Part shown: piece after piece, positions 41,113 to 54,300 of the stretch
Layout of the letters: every line of letters begins with the position of its first letter
Position numbering within the stretch: position 1 is the first letter of the stretch
Assembly (NCBI RefSeq): GCF_000001735.4
Contig: NC_003076.8
Span: 6,572,001-6,636,000, forward strand
Source: Arabidopsis thaliana
Lineage: Eukaryota; Streptophyta; Magnoliopsida; Brassicales; Brassicaceae
Length of the DNA: 64,000 nucleotides
Reading direction: 5' to 3'
Notes under the pieces: generated by a model
What the model saw: only the letters and a program-made list of their open reading frames with translations
What the model was told of the DNA's origin: nothing
Databases searched by the model: none
Translations under genes and position numbers: made by a program

Positions 41113-44047
41113 TCACACTTCCGGCTTGGTGGTGGTAAGATTAAATCGGCATGCTTGAACTGCATCGTCAATCGATAAGAACATATACTCTTTTCCTATC
41201 TTCTCCACGAAATGGGACAACATCATCTTTTCCAAGACTTCAAATCTTGGATTTATTATCACCATCTACAATTAATAAATAAAATATGAAAAGTTTAATT
41301 TAAATTGTGGTTTGGTATAATATTAGAATTAGTGAAGAGTACAAACCTTGATGTTTTTTGATCCAAGGATTCTCTGAATTTCGAGTAGTGTTTCCATCCC
41401 GGTCATGTCAATGGTTGAAACTCCTGCCACAACAATGTTTTAATTAGTAATCAAAGAAAATATATTTGTTTGGTAACATTGTAGACAGAAATGCAAAAGT
41501 AAAATTAAAGTCACCAGAGAGATCAAGGAGAAGAAACTCGATGGCTTCAGGTTCATCACGAATCCACCTCAAGATCCGTTCACGGACGTAAGTGCTATTG
41601 GCAAAAAAGACTGGAGAGCCTAATTGAAGAATGATATAACCAAGCATCTCCTCGGAGGCAGGGTACTGTTCTATGTCTCTAAACATAACCGAGTTTGGTA
41701 TCCTTCCCAATTTACAAGTGGAGGGCCTTGCAACGTACAACAAAGCTCTTACGATAGAAAATCCAACGGAGATGATGAGACCGTAGTCCATGCTAAGGAA
41801 TGAAACACCGAAAAAGGCGGACATGCAGACGAGGAAATCAAACTTGTCAACCTTGAAGAGATGGTACATCTCCTCGTAGTTGATGAGACCCAACATGGCT
41901 GACATAATGATGGCTGAGAGACCAACTAATGGTGTGTAGCTGAATAGAGGCGCTAGGAAGAGAAGCACAAGCATCATGCAAACGCCCATTACTACATTCG
42001 ACATCGGTGTCTTTGTCCCCGCGTTGTAGTTCACTGCTGTCTTTGAAAATGGCCCTGAAAATTCCCTCCATGATTAGTTAGCATCAACACCACAACTATA
42101 CATTGGTGGAAGTATGTCAATATATTTGTAACTATTTACCCGTTGTCAAATAGCAAGAAGTGAAGGAGCCAATTACGTTCATAAGACCAAATGCTATCAT
42201 CTCTTTGTTCCCGTCCGTTTGTTCGTTCTTCATTACAGCAAAGCTTCTTCCAATTGCTATCCCTTCCTGAAATTATATATCCATTCATATTTTTATAAAA
42301 TCATATACACATACATAGTCCAATATGAGCTAAGGAAAAAAAAATGGTGAAAATATATAGTTATTTACGGCCAAAGCGATGAGTCCTGTGACGATTCCGG
42401 CCTTAAACACCATCCCTAGATACTTGGAGTCAAAGTTCAAAAGTTGAATAGAAGGAGGATTTAGTCCTTTCTTTAAAGGCCCAACCTGTATTAAGAAACA
42501 TACTATTAATAGAAACCCTTGATGCTCAAGCTTTAAAACTTGTTCGCTTAATTAAGTTTAATTATGTTTGCATGTGATTGTTATTTGTTAGTATATAAAT
42601 ATGTGTATATGACTGCATTGCTCACAGTAGCAATGCCGTGTGCTGTTCCTTTCACCAAATAAGCAACAACGCAACCCACAACGACCACCACCATTGGACC
42701 CATTGCTGATACCCAAAATAGCTTTGGGTATCTTTGCTTCTGCAATAGTAACAAATTTTCAAACATGTTAATTCTTGTTAAGCATTTGAGAAGCCATTTG
42801 ACTTTTAACATATGTGAAAGGGTGGCTATGTGAAAATAAGGACAAATCGTATCTAAATCATTGTTATTCAAAAAAATCCAACTCAAAGTGGTATGTGAAA
42901 AGTTGAGGAATGATTACAAAAATAAAAAGTGAAAGATTTTGAGAGGGTCCAAATCCAATGGTTTTGTCCCTACTAAGTGGATAAAAGACTTAAACAAATG
43001 AAAAAAAGAGAAGAAGAAAGTTACTATGTATCGAGTGGATTGTAGAAATACAAGAAAGCAGACACCAGCCAAGGTACTTTGCCACTTCCACTGCACCAAG
43101 TAACACCCTCCCAGGATAACACAATTAGCCACTGGTAACAAATTCTTAGATTTATATATTTTTTTAAAGAAAAAGAAAGAGAGATGACCTCAGCCCGGTT
43201 GTCTAAGATTGAGTGGAGAACTGATACGACATCGGTTTTGTGCGTAAAATGGACTAGTCCAAAGATGCCCTTAAGCTGTTGTAGGAGAATGATGATTGCG
43301 GTACCGCCCATGAAGCCCGTTATGGTCGAGTGTGACAAGAAATCCACCAATATCCCCAACCTATTATTTTTGTTTTTTGTTTTTTTGTTAAAGACCTATT
43401 ATTTTTGTTGTTTCTTTAAATAACTTAAAAGTTAAATTTTTTAACGTAAGGATAGAGATTGTATGTAGAAAAACCTCAAGAATCCCATAGCAAATTGGAA
43501 TAGACCGGTGATGAGAGTGGCGGTGAAGATCAAATGAAGGTAGAGTTCAGGCTCATTTTTTATCATCTCCTCACCGAATGTCTCAGCGATCAGCAAAGAG
43601 CATGCTGCGACTGTTCCCACTGCCAGATTGTTCGAACTTCCGAACACGGCATACACAAAAGGCGGCACAAAACTTGAATCTGAATTTCCATAAAGTTTTT
43701 AACAAAAAATGGTATTATTAGTTTTGTTTTTTTTAACATCAATGGAATTATTAGTAATATGTTCAATATTAAAATTAAATTTGGAATAATTTTACAGCCT
43801 TATATATTTGAAAAATACAAATAATTAAACTTATATAGAGGAGTTTACTTGTTATTTTTTTATATGAACAAAATAGAAAGAGAAATAAATTGAGACTAGT
43901 ACAGTTGGGCAACACCTACTGTCAGTTTGTGTAGACAATAAAGCACTCTGCCAATATCATTTCTATTTTAGGTTCCTCTACTATTTTAGTTACACAAGAA
44001 AAACATGGAAAACTTGTCTAGATATGGAGCATTTAGATTTCAATTTT

Positions 44048-44096
<49 letters not shown>

Positions 44097-44891
44097 AATT
44101 TCAGAAATACTTTATGTAAGAAGTAATAATTTTGTTAAAAACAATAAGAAAATCATCTTGTATATTAATCTTTAAAAAGAAGACACTTTTGAAAAATCAA
44201 ACTCAAGTGGATTCATACTGTATATTCAGAATCAGTATTAATTTTACAATATAGAAACGTTTTCATTAATATGGAGATAAAGTGGTAGGTAACATAGTAG
44301 CATGAGCTGCATGGCTAAACGGTAGACTATACATACATATACAGAGTAAAACCATATTTGGAAAACGTAAATTCATATTTAATTAATATGAAAACAGAAA
44401 TAAGTTTTTTGTTGTATTGCAAAATCGAAATTACACCTTTCTCCGAAATCACTTTAAGAAATATGATTTTATCATTTTGTAAGATTATATTTCGTGATGA
44501 TTGTTGATGGATGATGCATAATTAAAGAACAAGAAAAACAAGAGGAAGAGATCTCACATAGGCCTATGATGGGAGGGATACTGGCGAGCTTAGCATAGCT
44601 GATGCCCTGAGGAACAGCAAGACTGGTGATGGTGATTCCGGCGAGCACATCATACTTTAGTTTTTGCATATCATACTTTGGGAGCCACTCAAAGATTGGC
44701 ACAAAATACTCCAATAACTTCTTTGTTTTTAGCAAACGGTTTGGCTCTTGCGATATCGGTTTGAATGGATCATCGGGAAAGAAGGTTTCTTTACATTTTG
44801 ACTTAAATTTTGAACCAAAGCCTCTCGGGGTCGAGAAATTTACTCCCCGGCCCTTCGGTGAGGAGGTAGAGCTCGTTATAGTATTCTCCAT
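41113..44891 (-). CDS. SULTR3;5: Sulfate transporter 3;5
   Basis: SLC26/SulP membrane transporter; SULTR3;5 works with SULTR2;1 in root vascular tissue to help root-to-shoot sulfate movement. ATG at 44891-44889 gives MENTITSSTSSPKGRGVNFS. Exon 1 (44558-44891) has the family segment LAGITITSLAVPQGISYAKL; an 878-bp first intron follows. Later exons give FVPPFVYAVFGSSNNLAVGT, DFLSHSTITGFMGGTAIII, EGIAIGRSFAVMKNEQTDGN, FGLMNVIGSFTSCYLTTG and PFSKTAVNYNAGTKTPMSNV, all SulP signatures, across about twelve membrane spans. The C-terminal STAS domain contains EFLLLDLSGVSTIDMTGMET with the expected Ser/Thr, and ends FNLTTTKPEV with TGA at 41113-41115. There are about ten exons and about 634 residues. 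Locus from memory AT5G19600. Confidence 0.95.
44050..44092. repeat. (AT)n microsatellite in SULTR3;5 intron 1
   Basis: About 43 bp of uninterrupted AT repeats lie inside the first intron of SULTR3;5 (43680-44557). Simple repeat, prone to length change. Confidence 0.9.
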
Positions 44892-45745
44892 AGTTACAAA
44901 AAAACAATTGTATGTGAATGAGAATACACACAACAAGCAAGGAAGAAGTAAAAACCTTTCTGTGTACTTTGTTACTTTAAAGTTCGTTGTAGAGAACAAA
45001 TTAGACTATTAGAGAGTATGGTCGTTTATATAGAAGGATGGCCAAGGAAAGTGGAGAATACTGTTACAGAATTATTCCACGTTGACCCATGTTTTAATTA
45101 GGCTTGTGTGGTCTTTGTCTTTTTTTGGTTATAAAATCTGCTAATCTTATCTTTACTGCAGTTGATTCGGTATGTAATTAATATCCATGTATCTTACTAG
45201 GTTCATTTTCACTGTCGATTTTTTTTTTCTTCTCCTTTTCTTGACAGTGTTGATTTTTATTGAAAAGTTGTGTTTCAGTAATTAATCAAATTACGAAGGA
45301 CAATAGATAGAAAAATTGTTATATATATGAATCATATTTTTTGGTGTGCTTCACAATTACATAAATAGTCAAAATACTTTAATATTTTGTTCCAAAGGAT
45401 CCAATTATTTTCTTCCATTCAAAGAATATAGAGTCACCACATCACATCCAAAATTTGTTACCATTTACGAAATTAGCTAATCTTATCTTATCACATTGCA
45501 TTGCTTCAAATCACTCTTCTATGGAGTTAATGTGTTGTCTAAAAAAATGGAGACTAATGTGGTATGTGGTAATTGAATGAGACTTATAAGGGTATATATA
45601 TTTAATATGGATTATTTGCCATAAAATTGATGATTGCTCTATGGAATTAGTAGAAGCTATATATATCCAAAATCTCATGACTTCTTGAAGTTGATCATAT
45701 AATTTGAGCATTAAATCATGAATTACATAGTACAATAATAAAAGT
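44892..45745. other. SULTR3;5 promoter and GNL2 3' region
   Basis: About 850 bp between two minus-strand genes. The left side holds the SULTR3;5 leader and core promoter; the right side is the GNL2 3' untranslated region. AT-rich, no other feature. Confidence 0.55.
45025..45032 (-). promoter_or_regulatory. Candidate TATA box of SULTR3;5
   Basis: TATATAAA on the minus strand lies about 135 bp before the SULTR3;5 start codon, a normal core promoter position. Confidence 0.45.
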
Positions 45746-48700
45746 CTAAATCTCTTCATCGGGAAATAACTCATCCTTGAGCGCTGGAGCAATCCATTGA
45801 ATCTGAATATACGTAATCTCCCAAAGGTCATCGTCTTCCTTCTGCACCAAAATCTCTTTCTCCTTCATGGTACCAATCATGGTGGTCAAAAGTTCAGGGA
45901 CAACCTCTTGAAGTTTGTTATCTCCATACTCTCCCAAATCCGCCTTCATACACGTATCCATTCTCCTCAACACTCCTAACCAAAAAGTTCTAAACTCAGC
46001 ACTTTCTACAATTTGTTCCAAGTAAACCAAGAAAACGTTCATGAGCACTTTCATAGCTATCTTCAACGTCCCCTCCATGCTTCTCATCTCTCTTTCCGCG
46101 TTTTCGCGCCTTGAATAGTCGAGAAGCTTCTCATGCAAGTCATCGATTGTTGGGAATATGACATGGTCTATGCAGTATATACAACCAGAAGGTGTGAATC
46201 CAAGATCTTCATGACCCATGGTGAAACTTTTCTCTAGAGACGTCACTGCTCTGTTCCTTATCTCTTCTCGGCGTGCAAGGGTCGTTTTTCGAAAAGCCTC
46301 GGAGAGTTTGAGGAAAAGATGATGAACAAAGTTAACCCCTCTCAAGTTGTTTTCTTCCATGGATGATGAACTGCTTGTGTTGCTTGCCGGGCTATAGCTA
46401 TTCGCGGTATCAGTAGAGGCAGTTTTGTACCATTTTACCAACATTGTCACTGAATCTGCCATGAGATCCAATATTTTCAAGTTCTTCTCAACAGAGCTAT
46501 TTCTTAAAGCAACAAAACTGAAGGCGCAATCGATGCAATAAGCGTAGCTTGACTGCGATAGATGCGATGCGTTAAATGACATTAAACCGATGAGAGCATC
46601 CACCGCTTGCTCTTTGGTCTCTGGATGTCTTCCACATAAAGAAAGTAGTTGTAAAACACTTTTCCACCCTATATTGGTATGCAGATTCGCAGAGTAGTCT
46701 ATAATGATCTTGCTGACAAACTCTGTTATTGTGTCATAACATGTTTCAATGATTTCTTTGTCTATCTTCCACATTATTGTCAAGGACCTAAAAATCAACT
46801 CCTCTGGTAGATGGTCTTGAAGGTTAGAAGCAAGAATCTTGATGCATACCCTAAATAAACCCGGGAGCCCTTTTTCGACAAACGGAATGGGTGAAAAGAG
46901 CGGAAAGTTTGCAACGTTGAGTAGATATTCATGGTAACTTGGCCAAAACATGTTGAACCGGTGGACGTTAGATAATGCAATGGTTATGATCAAATCCCAA
47001 CAAAACTTAACCGTCTCTTCTTCTTCGATAGCTGTACTAAACTTCTGTCCTTTCCCAGCAGCTGCATAGATTAAAGACCGACCAAGATTCAACACCGCAA
47101 CATCCGGCAACACTGAGCTTTTGCTGAATATTTGACCGATCCTGCATTGTTTTATGACTTTAAGGTTTTGTTCAAACTCACTCATTCCAAGAGCTACAGA
47201 TTCTTCCACGTTGTCTAATGCCAAGAAGTGTGAAAACCGACCCATTAGACTAGAACCTTGTCGTCGGTTAAATTTTGTGTCCTGGCTCGAAACATTGTTC
47301 ATGTCGGATTCTGATCCGCCATTTTCTTCATTTATCTCAAACTCAATAACAGACTGTGGAAGAAGCTGAAGCTTCCTAAGTTTCAAGAGGCAATCCACAA
47401 TGTTCCTCCACCCTCCTCTGATAGAATCACCAAATGTGTTAGCGAGCGTGAAAACCGCGAGAGTAGCCATTCGCGGTTTCATATCGTGACTAAATGCAAA
47501 CAAAGTCTCTTCAGGTGTAGTGTAAGGGTTTAACAACGTTGTGAATTTACAAAAGGAAGCAATGAGCTCATCAAGAATGTCTTCAAGGCCATACTGAGCA
47601 ACTCTTGCTATAGAGATCATAGCATCAACACATTCATGAAGCACTTCATCATCATCTGAATGCTCAAAGAATGCAGAAACTGCTGCTATTGATGGACCTG
47701 CAATGGTTGCAAACATATCCCTTCCTATTCTACGATCAAACTGACATAAACTAAAAGGTTGTGTAGTCTTTGTTCTGTTCATTAGCTCAATCCATCTGTT
47801 TGGATTCATTTCCACCGGACCGGAATGTGTCGATAAAGCGAATGCATTTGTTGCAATGGACTGAAAAAGCTCAGAGAGGTATTCCTTTGGAAGGTCATTT
47901 CCCGCGTTAATTGCCCTGTTGTTGCGGATAAACTCATCTTCTGTCATTTTCCTCCTAACTTGAGGGTTATGTTGATCCGTGTTGAGCATTATAAGCGAGT
48001 AACACAAAATGTGAACAGTATCTTTGCTTGCAAAAATATCAGATGATTGTTGATCATAGAATCTCTCAGAGAAGGCTTCAATCATACGTTCGATCTTTTG
48101 AGACTCTCCCGGTAACCGAAATGACTCAAGAAATGTCCTCAATGCGGTATCAAGATTCATACCAGTGAACTCAAATGTATGTGTAAAGCTTCTAAGAACA
48201 CTGAGATGTAATTCATCAGGATCTCCAAGGTAATCTCCAATCATTGTCTTATCCAAACCCGGTGTGAATCTGAAAAATGAAGCTAATGCCATTGGATCAA
48301 GAGGATCTGAGACTAAGTAGTTATACTTCAAATACTCCAAACCCTTTTTCTCATCTCTGTTGAAATGATTTGCAGCGATCGCTAGCTTTCTCTTCTGAGC
48401 TTTCCTTACTCTTATATGATCTACCCACGTCTCAAAATCCTCTTTTGGCTTATCTATCCAAAAGGGTATGTACTCATGAATCTCAACAGGGCTTGGCTTA
48501 ATCACATTGGAGTTATTATCATCTTCTTCATTACCCTCATCTTCCTCTCTATCCATATTGTCGGCGATGTTGTGAATCAAGATCACAAGACCTTCAAAGG
48601 CTTGGATTTGTATAGAGGTTAAAGGACCAGAGGTAGGGAATGTATGTCTGCATAGAACTTTTCCGGTCTCTTCAAATATATTTCTACACATCGGATCACA

Positions 48701-50045
48701 GTCGTAGTTTACATAAGCTTCGACTATGAAAGCAGGTTGTCGACAAAAGTTGATTAGCCCTTCAAGAGCAACTTCTTGTAACGGAAGGAAGCCTGTGAAA
48801 GCTGTAACTCTCAACAACACGAAGGAGAAGAAAGCTTCGAGTTGTAGCCTCATGAACCTAATAAATCAACACATTGTTGTTAGACAAAGTTGAGAATAAA
48901 CAGAGTTTTAGGTTTTAATGTTATAAAAAACAGAGGACTTACTTGCGGAGGAAGTGATATATATTGAGTATACAACTACAGATCATTGATAGCACAAGAG
49001 GGCTTGAAGAAGCTCCATAATGGATTAAATGGTGAAATAGATCGTCCTGAACCATCCGAAGAAGCTTAGGGTGTTGCCCGATCGCATCACCGCTTAACTC
49101 AATGGCGCTATTTATTAAAACTAAAGCAAAAATCTGCACATCTTCGTCTGCAGTGTGAACGTTTGTCCCTTCTAAGTTCTCAACAACTTCAACAACATTG
49201 AGCAACGAACATAAGAAATGAAAAATGTCGATGCAACATCGGATTCCATATCCGCCGCTCATGTCGATTTCGTCAGTATCAGATTCTGAATCCTCACCAC
49301 CTTCGTCTCCTCTGACCTCAAAATCAGGTAATCTGGAGAAAATGATCTGAATCAGCTCATGCATTGTGTATCTTCCATTTCGTTGCAGCAAATCTCCTCT
49401 ACCGGTAGATTGTTGCACTACTTGGAAACATGTATTGACTATTGTGCAAACCGCTTGATCTTCTAATAACTCCTGTTTTAATACATAACTTATTATTACT
49501 GTCTTAAAAGAGGACAAAATAAACATTTGTAGTAAAAAGATTATAGTTAATGAACGTACAGAGGATGGATGTTTCATGATTCCGGTTAAAACTTGAAGAA
49601 TCCTCATCATTACAGCATCTTCAGACACCAAATCTGTTTTCTCCAAACGACAACTAGTAATCCCGGAGACAATAGAATTCATAGCATCTTTTGCACCAGG
49701 TGTTTTCTCATCGAAGATCTCGATTTTAAGGATCTTTAAGATGGAGGAAAGAGCGACAGCTGTGGCGCTAGCCGGAATCTCATCGCTTTGAATAACTTCG
49801 AGGAAAGGAGAAAGATAAACCGAAGGATCTATGGTGCGCCAATCTTGTTGAGGATTGAAAATAAGAGCTCTAAGAGATTTGAGAGATTGTTGGACTGATG
49901 AATCACAGTGGTCTGTTTCTTGGGGAGAAAGGTAACTTTCTGAAAGGGGTCTACGAATGACGGCAAGGACTGCACCAACCTCCGTGTTAAGCATGCATGA
50001 TATCCCTAGCTCTTTCCGCTTTGCTCTTACGGCGATACGATCCAT
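45746..50045 (-). CDS. GNL2: ARF guanine nucleotide exchange factor GNOM-LIKE 2
   Basis: Large Sec7-type ARF-GEF of the GNOM/GBF1 class that drives vesicle formation; GNL2 is known for its role in pollen germination. Three exons (49560-50045, 48943-49472, 45746-48857) splice to 1375 residues, the family length. ATG 50045-50043 reads MDRIAVRAKRKELGISCMLN. The N-terminal DCB domain includes LRALIFNPQQDWRTIDPSVY; the HUS box region is around PAFIVEAYVNYDCDPMCRNI. The Sec7 domain contains AIAANHFNRDEKKGLEYLKY and the catalytic-Glu loop FRLPGESQKIERMIEAFSER, followed by SKDTVHILCYSLIMLNTDQH. Long helical HDS-type regions follow, ending PALKDELFPDEEI. A short 87-bp intron between exons 1 and 2 is itself free of stops. 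Locus from memory AT5G19610. Confidence 0.96.
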
Positions 50046-51322
50046 TTCTCACCTTATCACACTCTTCTTGCCGATAAAGAAGAAAAATCATTCAGCAACT
50101 GTTTTTTTTGTTGTTCTTCGTTTTTATTCTTTATGTGTACGGTGTTGCCTTGCCTTGGTTTGATCCTATATTTAGTATATAAGTTTTAGTGGCTGAGACT
50201 CAGTGATGGGTGAGTTTCAACCATTTGTCATCACACATCTAGGAAAACTCCATCATCAGCTACCGTCAATTTCTTTAAGGCTTAAGATAGAAAACTAATG
50301 TACGTTCTGCAAAAATTCAGATTTAAGGATACATTATTTGGATCAAACGTATGTGTTCAAGGTTTTTTTTTCTTCTTCTTTTAAAGTAGAAGCAAACTCT
50401 ACGATGATTGGAGTGGAAACCATTTTTGTAGGATTAGGCCTCTTCATACTGATCTGAGTCAGACTTTGCATAGCTGAAGTTTTTTTCCTCTACTATTCAA
50501 TTAACCAGTAGAGAAAAACTGACGCTTAAGAGGTTAATGGAGCTTAAATTTTACCAAATTCAGACCATAACTCTATTTATGTACTGGTCCTAGTGTTTCC
50601 AAGAGAATATATCTCTCAGCTTAAATTTTACTAAAATTCAGACCATAACTTATTTATGTACTGGTCCTAATAAGATGAATGTTTTAAGGGTTTATGGCTT
50701 GCTTAAGAAGAGCCAAAACTCTCTATAATTAACAAGTCTAAAATTGACAAAATTAATATAATTGGTTTTGTTACATGTTTGTGACCATAACTACTAAAAA
50801 AATTCACAGAAAAACTATTCAATAATCCTTGTTTGTTCATGTGTGTGATCTATTAATCAATAAAATCAAGAAAATGGATAGGAGAAATCAACTAACGTTT
50901 TTTTCTCAAAAATCTATTTATTTATTTTGATTAACATGTTTTGAACGTTAGTTAACTAATTTACCCTACAAAAAACTAATTTACCGTCAAATAAATGAGA
51001 AATCCCCTTAATGAGAAATTGATTATTTTCCAAAATATTTATTTGACGCAATTTTATTTTCATTTTTGAAAATCCAGTAATTTTACAAAACCTAATAATA
51101 TACTCAAAGGAATGTTTACATAAAACATTCAAAAAAATAATTTGTTTTTTGTTTGTTCGTAAATGGGCTTTAACATCACCTCCTTTTCACTCTATCATCT
51201 TCTACTCCGAGTCTCCGAATCAAAAAAAACCCTAGCTCTTATTTTTTGTTCTTAGATTTTATCTCTTAAGCTCTTCTTCTTCCTTGACATTTCCTCAATT
51301 TCACTCCCGAGTACGATTAACA
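50046..51322. other. Divergent promoter region of GNL2 and OEP80
   Basis: About 1.3 kb between divergently transcribed genes, holding the GNL2 promoter (left) and the OEP80 promoter and leader (right; AAACCCTAG near 51228 resembles a telo-box). A direct duplication of about 52 bp lies at 50541-50592 and 50618-50669. Confidence 0.55.
50541..50669 (+). repeat. Imperfect direct duplication, about 52 bp, 25 bp apart
   Basis: The words AGCTTAAATTTTAC, ATTCAGACCATAACT and TATTTATGTACTGGTCCTA occur in the same order at 50541-50592 and 50618-50669, with a few single-base differences and small gaps. Confidence 0.8.
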
Positions 51323-54300
51323 ATGCATTGTCACAACGATGATGTTCGCTTCTCTTCATCTTCTATCAGAATCCATTCTCCATCTCCCAAAGAACAACAC
51401 TCTTTACTCACCAATCTCCAATCCTGCTCTAAAACCTTCGTCTCTCACCTCTCAAATACTCGTAACTCACTAAACCAAATGCTCCAGTCGCTAAAGAATC
51501 GCCACACTCCTCCTCCACGTTCGGTTCGTCGTCCCAATTTACCGACTCAGATGCTCAATTCAGTAACCCAGCTTATGATTGGGAAGTCTTCTCCAATTTC
51601 ATTGTCTCTTATCCAATCCACCCAATTCAATTGGTCTGAATCAAGAGATGAGAACGTTGAGACAATCCGTGGACTAAGCTCGCCTCTGCTCTGTTGTGCC
51701 TCTTTGTCTCTAACTAGACCTAACGAGTCGACTCAGTCAGTGGAAGGGAAGGATACAGTACAGCAGCAGAAGGGTCACTCGGTGAGTCGAAATGCGGAGG
51801 AACGAGTTCTGATTAGTGAGGTTTTAGTAAGAACGAAAGATGGTGAGGAACTTGAGAGGAAGGATTTGGAAATGGAGGCATTGGCTGCTTTGAAAGCTTG
51901 TAGAGCTAATTCAGCGTTGACTATTCGTGAGGTACAGGAGGATGTACATAGGATTATAGAAAGTGGGTACTTTTGCTCTTGTACTCCTGTTGCTGTTGAT
52001 ACACGAGACGGGATTCGGTTGATGTTTCAGGTAATATTTTGATTGTTACTCTTTTTGTTGGAGGAGAAAGGTCTCGTTTTTATGTTTCTGGGATGCAAAT
52101 AATTCTCATTTTCTTGCCATAAGGTAGAACCAAACCAAGAATTTCGTGGGTTAGTCTGTGAAAATGCAAATGTTCTTCCTTCCAAGTTCATACATGAAGC
52201 TTTCCGAGATGGGTTTGGTACGTATCCTCCAATTTAGCTTGTTTTTTTTTCTTCTGTACTGTACTAGACTTATCTGTCAATTCATTGATTTACGTTGGGA
52301 GTAAAATGGATTAATGATATTGGAACCTGACAAATATTTCGAGTACTAATGATGAAGCTAAGAATTTTCTAACACATGGTGTAAAATGTGTTAGCCTTGA
52401 ATGAAGAAGATAGATTAGAGGTAGGTAGTATTCTCAAAATGTATCCATGCTCCAAAACAGAGCATAATTTGAAGTTGCATTTAGTTTACACATATTAATG
52501 TATTGAGGCTAGTTAGGTGGATTCCTTCTGTTCGGTGTGTGTTTGATTGGAGAGGGTAATGGTTAGTAAATGTTGGTGTCAAGCTGTGTAGGGAAAGTGA
52601 TTAATATTAAGAGACTGGAAGAAGCTATTACATCCATCAATGGATGGTACATGGAGCGTGGTCTTTTCGGAATTGTAAGTGCTCTTTTTACACCATAATT
52701 ACTTTTTCAAAAAAAAAAATCATCCTGGATTCAGTCTTATACTTTGTGGTTAGAATCATCATTCTGTTGTCTGCCATTGTAGGTTTCAGATATTGATACG
52801 CTTTCTGGAGGTATAGTAAGGCTTCAGGTTGCTGAAGCAGAGGTTAACAACATATCCATCCGATTCCTTGATCGTAAGACGTAAGCTGGTGCCAATCCCT
52901 CCCTTATGAATGTAGTTTATATTGGTTTAAATTGTAGGCAATTCTGGATGGCACTGGTAGCTTCCTTTTATTTCAACTATTAGATTACGATTTCATTGAT
53001 AATGGTGCCTTCTATATTTAGTGGGGAACCAACTAAAGGGAAGACTAGCCCTGAGACAATACTACGGCAACTTACAACAAAGAAGGGACAGGTATTTTTT
53101 GGGCATTTCTCAGCTTAGATGTAAAGATAAGTCGCTGACTAAAACATCATAAACTATCTGAGCTGTATTTTTATGCTAAATAACACTTCTGAGTGCATCA
53201 TCTGTGTATGAAATCCTTTGGAGATCTTATTTTTAATTAAGGTTAATCACTCTTTATGGTATCATGTATGTTTCTTCGTAAAATTTGGCCTTAAAGTCTT
53301 TATGCATGAGCGTCTAAGTAGGGCCTCTACATACACATCTTGTCTAATCTGGCTTTTGGTCAATTTAGGTCTACAGCATGCTTCAAGGGAAGAGGGATGT
53401 AGACACTGTGCTAGCCATGGGAATCATGGAAGATGTTAGTATTATTCCTCAACCTGCAGGAGGTGTGTAAATATATTTCTTTCTTTTCAGCTAATACTTT
53501 TAATTTTCATCTTGTGCTTAAGGTGCAGTAGTATGAGTGAAGAAAGTATTTTCCTTGCTTATCCTTAGGCACAGTAACAAAAGGTTTTGACAGTGTCTGA
53601 TTCTGAAACTTTCTTCTTTTCCTTGTTTTTTATTCCTGTTAGATAGTGGGAAGGTTGATTTGATCATGAACTGTGTCGAGCGTCCCAGTGGAGGCTTCTC
53701 TGCTGGTGGTGGGATATCTAGTGGGTAAGTTTTAGTTTGTTTGCTACTTACAGCGATTCAATTTTTTTCTTTTGTAGCTTGATGACAACTTTTGTCCAAT
53801 TCTTTTGTAGGATCACAAGTGGCCCCCTATCAGGATTAATTGGAAGGTAAAAGTAATGTATATTTTATTTGTAATGATTTTTTTTTTATTTCTGGCCTAG
53901 GCTGTGTGTATTACATTACTGATGTAGTTGAAGTAATCATTTTATGCAGCTTCGCTTATTCCCACCGCAATCTGTTTGGAAGAAACCAGAAGCTTAATGT
54001 TTCCTTAGAGAGGGGTCAAATTGACTCTATATTTCGTATAAACTACACTGATCCATGGATTGAAGGAGATGACAAGAGGACGTCCAGATCTATTATGGTT
54101 CAGGTAACACCTTTACTGGTTATCTCAATGAGATTGCTGAGATGACTAATAAACTAATGAACTTCATCTTGAGTTAGAATTCAAGAACACCGGGGAATCT
54201 TGTTCACGGCAATCAACCAGACAATAGTAGTCTCACAATTGGTCGGGTTACAGCAGGTGTTGAATACAGTCGTCCATTCAGGCCAAAGTGGAATGGTACT

